25,728 bases of DNA. Origin: CAZXFH01 sp964640055. Its GTDB lineage: Bacteria; Fidelibacterota; UBA2242; JAFGTP01. The notes beneath the pieces are model-generated. The model worked only from the letters and a program-made list of their open reading frames with translations, was not told where the DNA came from and searched no databases. Within the stretch, counting starts at the first letter, position 1; every line of letters begins with the position of its first letter. Both the position numbers and the translations under genes were made by a program. Location: positions 1-25,728 of the forward strand of contig CAZXFH010000042.1 of assembly GCA_964640055.1 (NCBI GenBank), read 5' to 3'. Below are positions 22,005 through 25,728 of this stretch, in pieces.

Positions 22005-23279
22005 GTGGCGCATACAATTACCGAAAAGATCCTAGCCAGGCATAGCAATAAAGAGACCGTTTTTCCGGGTGAACTGGTCAACTGCGAGATCAGCACTATT
22101 ATGCTGCATGATGTCACCACTACTCCGGCCATCGACCTGCTGGAGAAACATGGTATCAAAAAGGTATATGATCCCCGGCGGATTGTCATTATGCCCGATC
22201 ATTTCGTGCCCAACAAAGATATCAAATCCGCAGAAATGGTCGCTAAGATCAGGCGCTGGGCGCAAAAACAACGTATTGCTCATTTTTACGAACTCGGCCA
22301 ACATGGTGTCTGCCATGCCTTACTTCCCGAGCAGGGTTGGGTCACCCCGGGGAAAACCATTATCTGCGGTGACAGCCATACCTGTACGCACGGAGCCCTG
22401 GGGGCTTTTTCGACCGGTGTGGGCAGCACGGATCTGGCAGCTGCCTTGGCAACCGGTAAGCTCTGGTTTAAAGTTCCGGAAAGTATCCATTTTATCATCA
22501 CAGGCAGCCTCCCGGCAGGTGTTTATTCCAAGGATATTATCCTGGAGATCATCCGGCGAATCGGAGTGGATGGGGCCCGCTATATGACCATGGAATTCAG
22601 TGGTGAGGTAATTGGCCGTTTATCTGTCGCGGCGCGCATGACCATCTGCAACATGGCTATCGAAGCAGGTGCGAAATCCGGGATCATTAATCCGGACCCG
22701 AAAACCGCAGCTTTTGTGCAGGCCCGTACCGATGAGGCCTATGAGGTCTTCTCCAGCGATGCCGATGCCGCTTACCATGCTGTTCATGAGCTGGACGTTT
22801 CCGAGCTGGATCCTCTGGTGGCCTGGCCTCATCTCCCGAGCAAGGGTCAACCCATCAACAGTGCGGAAAAAATAAAAATCGATCAGGCCTATCTGGGCAG
22901 CTGTACCAATGGTCGTTTGGAGGATTTACGTATTGCGGCCGGTATCCTGAAAAACAAGCAGGTAGCCAAAGGAACCCGCATGATCGTTGTACCGGCCACC
23001 ACTGAAATCTGGAAGCAGGCCAATCAGGAGGGTCTACTGGATATTTTTATGACCGCCGGCGCCACTGTTTCCACCCCCACCTGCGGGGCCTGTCTGGGAG
23101 GCCATATGGGTATTTTAGCGGCCGGCGAACGGTGTATCAGCAGCACCAACCGCAATTTTGTGGGACGCATGGGCAGTCCGCAATCCGAGGTGTTCCTTGC
23201 CAGCCCGGCCACAGTAGCAGCTTCGGCCATTGCCGGACATATTGTTGACCCCCGTGATTATTTACAGGAGGAAAAGTGA
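22005..23279 (+). CDS. leuC: 3-isopropylmalate dehydratase large subunit (archaeal-type)
   Basis: Large subunit of the [4Fe-4S] isomerase that moves the hydroxyl of 2-isopropylmalate, and here likely also of citramalate. The 424 residues match the short, archaeal/HacA-like LeuC class rather than the 465-residue enterobacterial one. Cluster ligands are visible in 'LGSCTNGRLEDLR' (near 299) and 'CGACLGGHMG' (near 359). 'GDSHTCTHGALGAFSTGVGS' segments and 'DHFVPNKD' are in place. The start is GTG at 22005 with GGAG 7 bases ahead. The stop overlaps leuD by 4 bp (GTGA). Confidence 0.94.
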   Translation: MAHTITEKILARHSNKETVFPGELVNCEISTIMLHDVTTTPAIDLLEKHGIKKVYDPRRIVIMPDHFVPNKDIKSAEMVAKIRRWAQKQRIAHFYELGQHGVCHALLPEQGWVTPGKTIICGDSHTCTHGALGAFSTGVGSTDLAAALATGKLWFKVPESIHFIITGSLPAGVYSKDIILEIIRRIGVDGARYMTMEFSGEVIGRLSVAARMTICNMAIEAGAKSGIINPDPKTAAFVQARTDEAYEVFSSDADAAYHAVHELDVSELDPLVAWPHLPSKGQPINSAEKIKIDQAYLGSCTNGRLEDLRIAAGILKNKQVAKGTRMIVVPATTEIWKQANQEGLLDIFMTAGATVSTPTCGACLGGHMGILAAGERCISSTNRNFVGRMGSPQSEVFLASPATVAASAIAGHIVDPRDYLQEEK

Positions 23280-23761
23280 AAGGCAAAGTACATCTTTATC
23301 AGCGTGATCATATCAATACCGATGAAATCATTCCGGCCCGCTATTTGAACATGGATCAGGAGCAGGCGCTGGCGCGTCATGCCCTGGAAGACTTGGATAA
23401 GGATTTTATCAACAAAATTCAGCTCGGTGATCTTCTGGTTGCCGGAATGGATTTTGGCTGTGGCAGCTCCCGGGAACATGCAGTCTGGGCTCTGCGTGGC
23501 GCGGGCATTCAGGCGGTGATTGCCGGATCTTTTGCGCGCATATTTTTCCGCAACTGTATCAATAATGGCTTTCCGGCCATTGAATGTAAAGATATTGCCG
23601 GCCAAGTCAGGCAGGATGATATCCTGGAAATTGAGTTGCAAACCGGCACGCTAAAAAACCTCACCCGGGATCAAGACTATCAATTTCAACCCTTGCCCCC
23701 CTTTGCCCAGGAAATCATTGATGCAGGGGGACTAATGCAGCATATAACCAAGGAGCAGTAA
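23276..23761 (+). CDS. leuD: 3-isopropylmalate dehydratase small subunit (archaeal-type)
   Basis: Swivel subunit that completes LeuC. Its 161 residues match the short archaeal-type LeuD (E. coli has about 200). 'DHINTDEIIPARYLN' (11-25) and 'FGCGSSREHAVWAL' (60-73) are the substrate-loop hallmarks. The start is GTG inside the leuC stop with AGGAGG upstream, so the pair is translationally coupled, as expected for subunits made in equal amounts. Confidence 0.94.
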   Translation: MKGKVHLYQRDHINTDEIIPARYLNMDQEQALARHALEDLDKDFINKIQLGDLLVAGMDFGCGSSREHAVWALRGAGIQAVIAGSFARIFFRNCINNGFPAIECKDIAGQVRQDDILEIELQTGTLKNLTRDQDYQFQPLPPFAQEIIDAGGLMQHITKEQ

Positions 23762-23765
23762 ACCT

Positions 23766-24848
23766 ATGGAAACCAAACATATTGCCGTGTTACCCGGCGA
23801 TGGTATCGGACCGGAAATCATGCAGGAAGCCCTTAAAATTCTGGACGGAATCCAGCAAAAATATGATCTCAAATTAAAATATCATCAAGCCCCGGTCGGC
23901 GGTGCTGCCTGGGATCAATATAACAATCATCTGCCCGACGAAACTTTACGTCTTTGCCAAAAATCCGATGCAATTCTCTTTGGCTCAGTCGGCGGTCCGG
24001 TCAGAGAACAGGCTTCTGCAAAATGGCGTGGTGTGGAAGTCAATTCCCTGCTGGGCTTGCGCCGGGCCTTCAAATTATACGCTAATCTGCGGCCTGCCAA
24101 ACTCTATCCGGCCCTGGCTTTCGCCTCTCCCCTGCGCGAGGATATTGCCAATAAGGGATTTGATATCCTGGTCGTGCGTGAGTTGACCGGCGGTATATAC
24201 TTTGGCGATCCCAAAGGACGGGCAGGCCTGGGCGCGGATGAACGGGCTTTTGATACCATGGCCTATACCCGCAGTGAGATCGAACGGATTGCCCGTGTGG
24301 CGTTTAAAGCCGCTGCCAAACGGCGCAAGAAAGTCACCTCCATCGATAAGGCCAATGTACTGACCACCATGGTCTTCTGGCGGGAAGTGGTGGAAAATAT
24401 CGCTTTACAATATCCTGAAATTGAATATGAACCCATGTATGTGGATAATGCCGCCATGCAACTGACCCGTGATCCCCGGCAATTTGATGTGATCCTTTGC
24501 GGAAATATGTTCGGTGATATCCTCTCTGATGAAGCGGCCGCACTGACCGGCAGCCTGGGCATGCTGCCCAGTGCCAGCCTGGCGGATGACAGCTTTGGAA
24601 TGTATGAACCAGGGGGTGGCTCGGCTCCGGATATCACCGGCCAGGACATTGCCAACCCCATCGCCCAAATCCTGAGTGCGGCCATGCTGCTGCGCCACTC
24701 TCTGGCAATGATCCAGGCCGCTGATGCCATCGAACAGGCCATTGATAAGGTCTTAAAGGCAGGCTATCGCACCGCTGACATCTGGCGTAAAGGATTTAAA
24801 AAAGTAGGCACTGCTGAAATGGGCGACCTGATCCTCTCCAAATTATAA
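23766..24848 (+). CDS. leuB: 3-isopropylmalate dehydrogenase
   Basis: NAD-dependent oxidative decarboxylation of 3-isopropylmalate. With CimA present it should also turn 3-methylmalate into 2-oxobutyrate. The 360 residues are of standard bacterial length: 'LPGDGIGPEIMQEAL' (9-23), 'LLGLRRAFKLYANLRPAK', 'VVRELTGGIYFGDPKGR', 'YEPMYVDNAAMQL', 'GNMFGDILSDEAA' and 'EPGGGSAPDITGQDIANP'. AAGGAG sits ahead of the ATG, 4 bp after leuD. proC begins 3 bp downstream. Confidence 0.96.
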   Translation: METKHIAVLPGDGIGPEIMQEALKILDGIQQKYDLKLKYHQAPVGGAAWDQYNNHLPDETLRLCQKSDAILFGSVGGPVREQASAKWRGVEVNSLLGLRRAFKLYANLRPAKLYPALAFASPLREDIANKGFDILVVRELTGGIYFGDPKGRAGLGADERAFDTMAYTRSEIERIARVAFKAAAKRRKKVTSIDKANVLTTMVFWREVVENIALQYPEIEYEPMYVDNAAMQLTRDPRQFDVILCGNMFGDILSDEAAALTGSLGMLPSASLADDSFGMYEPGGGSAPDITGQDIANPIAQILSAAMLLRHSLAMIQAADAIEQAIDKVLKAGYRTADIWRKGFKKVGTAEMGDLILSKL

Positions 24849-24851
24849 ACC

Positions 24852-25694
24852 GTGAAAACAGATCTTATGACTAACAATACTACTCATAAAAAAATTGCCA
24901 TTATTGGCGCGGGCAATATTGGCACCTCAATTGCGCGGGGCCTGGTCAAATCAGGACAATTCCAGCCTACTCAAATTATCCTGACCCGCCGCCATAGCGA
25001 ACAGCTGATAAAATATAAGCTGCAAGGCTTTGTTACTACCTCTGAAAATCAAAAAGCCATTCAAGAATCAGAATTTGTGATCCTGGCCGTAGAACCGCAA
25101 CAAACCCGACCCGTGCTTCAGGAAATCGCTCCGGTCCTGAATCCCGATCACCATACCCTGATGTCAGTGGTGTCCGGACTGTCGATTGACGAGTTAAAAA
25201 AGGTCATCAAAAAGCGGGTGGATATTGTCCGAGTCATGCCCAATACCGCTATCTCCATCGGTGATTCCATGACCTGTCTAGCCGCGGAAGATCGCCAGGC
25301 CTCGGCTTTAAATATCGCTCAATCTATCTTTGATACGGTGGGCACAACCATCGTGATCGATGAGGAACAGATGAGCGCCGCAACATCCCTGGGAGCCTGT
25401 GGCATCGCCTTTTTTCTGCGTGCCATTCGGGCCGCCTCCCAGGGCGGTATTGAGATCGGTTTCCATGCGGATCAAGCCCTGAAAATTGCCGCACAGACTG
25501 CCAAAGGCGCAGCCAGTCTCATCAACGTTTTTAACAATCATCCCGAACAGGAAATCGATCGCGTGACCACACCGCGGGGCTGTACCATTGCCGGGTTGAA
25601 CCAAATGGAACATGACGGCTTCAGTTCCGCCCTGATCAAGGGCATTCGCTTATCCGCGACCAAGGCAGCCGAGTTATACCGGGAAGATGGGTAA
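24852..25694 (+). CDS. proC: Pyrroline-5-carboxylate reductase
   Basis: NAD(P)H-dependent last step of proline synthesis. The 280 residues open with the Rossmann motif 'IAIIGAGNIGTSIARGLVKSG' (15-35, glycine-rich). 'VRVMPNTAISIGDSMTCLA' marks the P5C site. The C-terminal helical domain has 'SLGACGIAFFLRAIRAASQGG' segments and 'TPRGCTIAGLNQME'. The start is uncertain: GTG at 24852 gives 280 residues, while ATG at 24867 removes five and still precedes the first strand. Neither has a clear ribosome site, so it may be coupled to leuB, 3 bp away. It is odd as the tail of a branched-chain operon; no proA or proB is in view. Confidence 0.92.
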   Translation: MKTDLMTNNTTHKKIAIIGAGNIGTSIARGLVKSGQFQPTQIILTRRHSEQLIKYKLQGFVTTSENQKAIQESEFVILAVEPQQTRPVLQEIAPVLNPDHHTLMSVVSGLSIDELKKVIKKRVDIVRVMPNTAISIGDSMTCLAAEDRQASALNIAQSIFDTVGTTIVIDEEQMSAATSLGACGIAFFLRAIRAASQGGIEIGFHADQALKIAAQTAKGAASLINVFNNHPEQEIDRVTTPRGCTIAGLNQMEHDGFSSALIKGIRLSATKAAELYREDG

Positions 25695-25728
25695 AAGCGT
25701 GTGGCACCTCGCAGAGTATCACGACCAG

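Noticed and set aside
25699..25728. Start of a further plus-strand gene after proC
   Set aside because: GTG codons at 25699 and 25701 open frames to the window edge, but about ten codons are too few to support a call and no ribosome site is clear.

Overview
The window is about 25.7 kb of a bacterial chromosome of moderate GC content. It is packed with amino-acid biosynthesis genes. The organism is probably an anaerobic or microaerophilic member of an uncultured lineage near the FCB group (KSB1, Calditrichota or Marinimicrobia-like). That is an inference from four points: a secreted protein with a 'PLSIGNSWEY' start, an archaeal/fungal-type Asd, short archaeal-type LeuC and LeuD, and a Xanthomonas-type ArgB-ArgA fusion. 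No rRNA, complete tRNA, transposase, CRISPR array or phage gene is visible.

Layout. (1) 1-629 is a gene-free spacer with a 7-bp tandem repeat and REP-like C-run/G-run palindromes. (2) 630-2107, minus strand: a small SpoIIAA/STAS-like protein and a probable exported protein of unknown function. (3) 2331-5531, plus strand: asd, lysC and a UPF0280 (COG2122) ApbE-like gene. They make aspartate semialdehyde, and the third may link it to sulfur assimilation into homocysteine. (4) 5532-6269 is a 738-bp spacer with mirrored GGGATTTG-type repeats. (5) 13543 down to 6270, minus strand: argR-argG-argE-argB(A)-argD-argC-argH, very tightly packed from argE onward. (6) 13544-13849 is a divergent control region. 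(7) 13850-25694, plus strand: ilvD-ilvB-ilvN-ilvC-cimA-leuA-leuC-leuD-leuB-proC, a branched-chain amino acid operon ending with the last proline gene.

The divergent control region is the most informative part. On the arg side, two palindromic ARG-box-like sites spaced exactly 21 bp apart overlap the -10 of a promoter reading into argR. On the ilv side, a consensus-like promoter is followed by a 24-codon leader ORF (11 Ile/Leu/Val codons), mutually exclusive 1:2, 2:3 and 3:4 stems, and a U-tract terminator just before ilvD. This is a complete classical transcription attenuator.

Pathway logic: CimA plus LeuCDB give 2-oxobutyrate from pyruvate (threonine-independent isoleucine), and IlvBN, IlvC and IlvD then serve Ile, Val and Leu. 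The KARI cofactor loop lacks the usual phosphate-binding Arg/Ser residues, suggesting NADH use. The arginine operon contains every step except a transcarbamylase. With the N-acetylglutamate synthase-kinase fusion and a Xanthomonas-like ArgE, this raises the possibility of the N-acetylcitrulline variant of the pathway. All functional calls come from motif recognition by eye; no database search was run.
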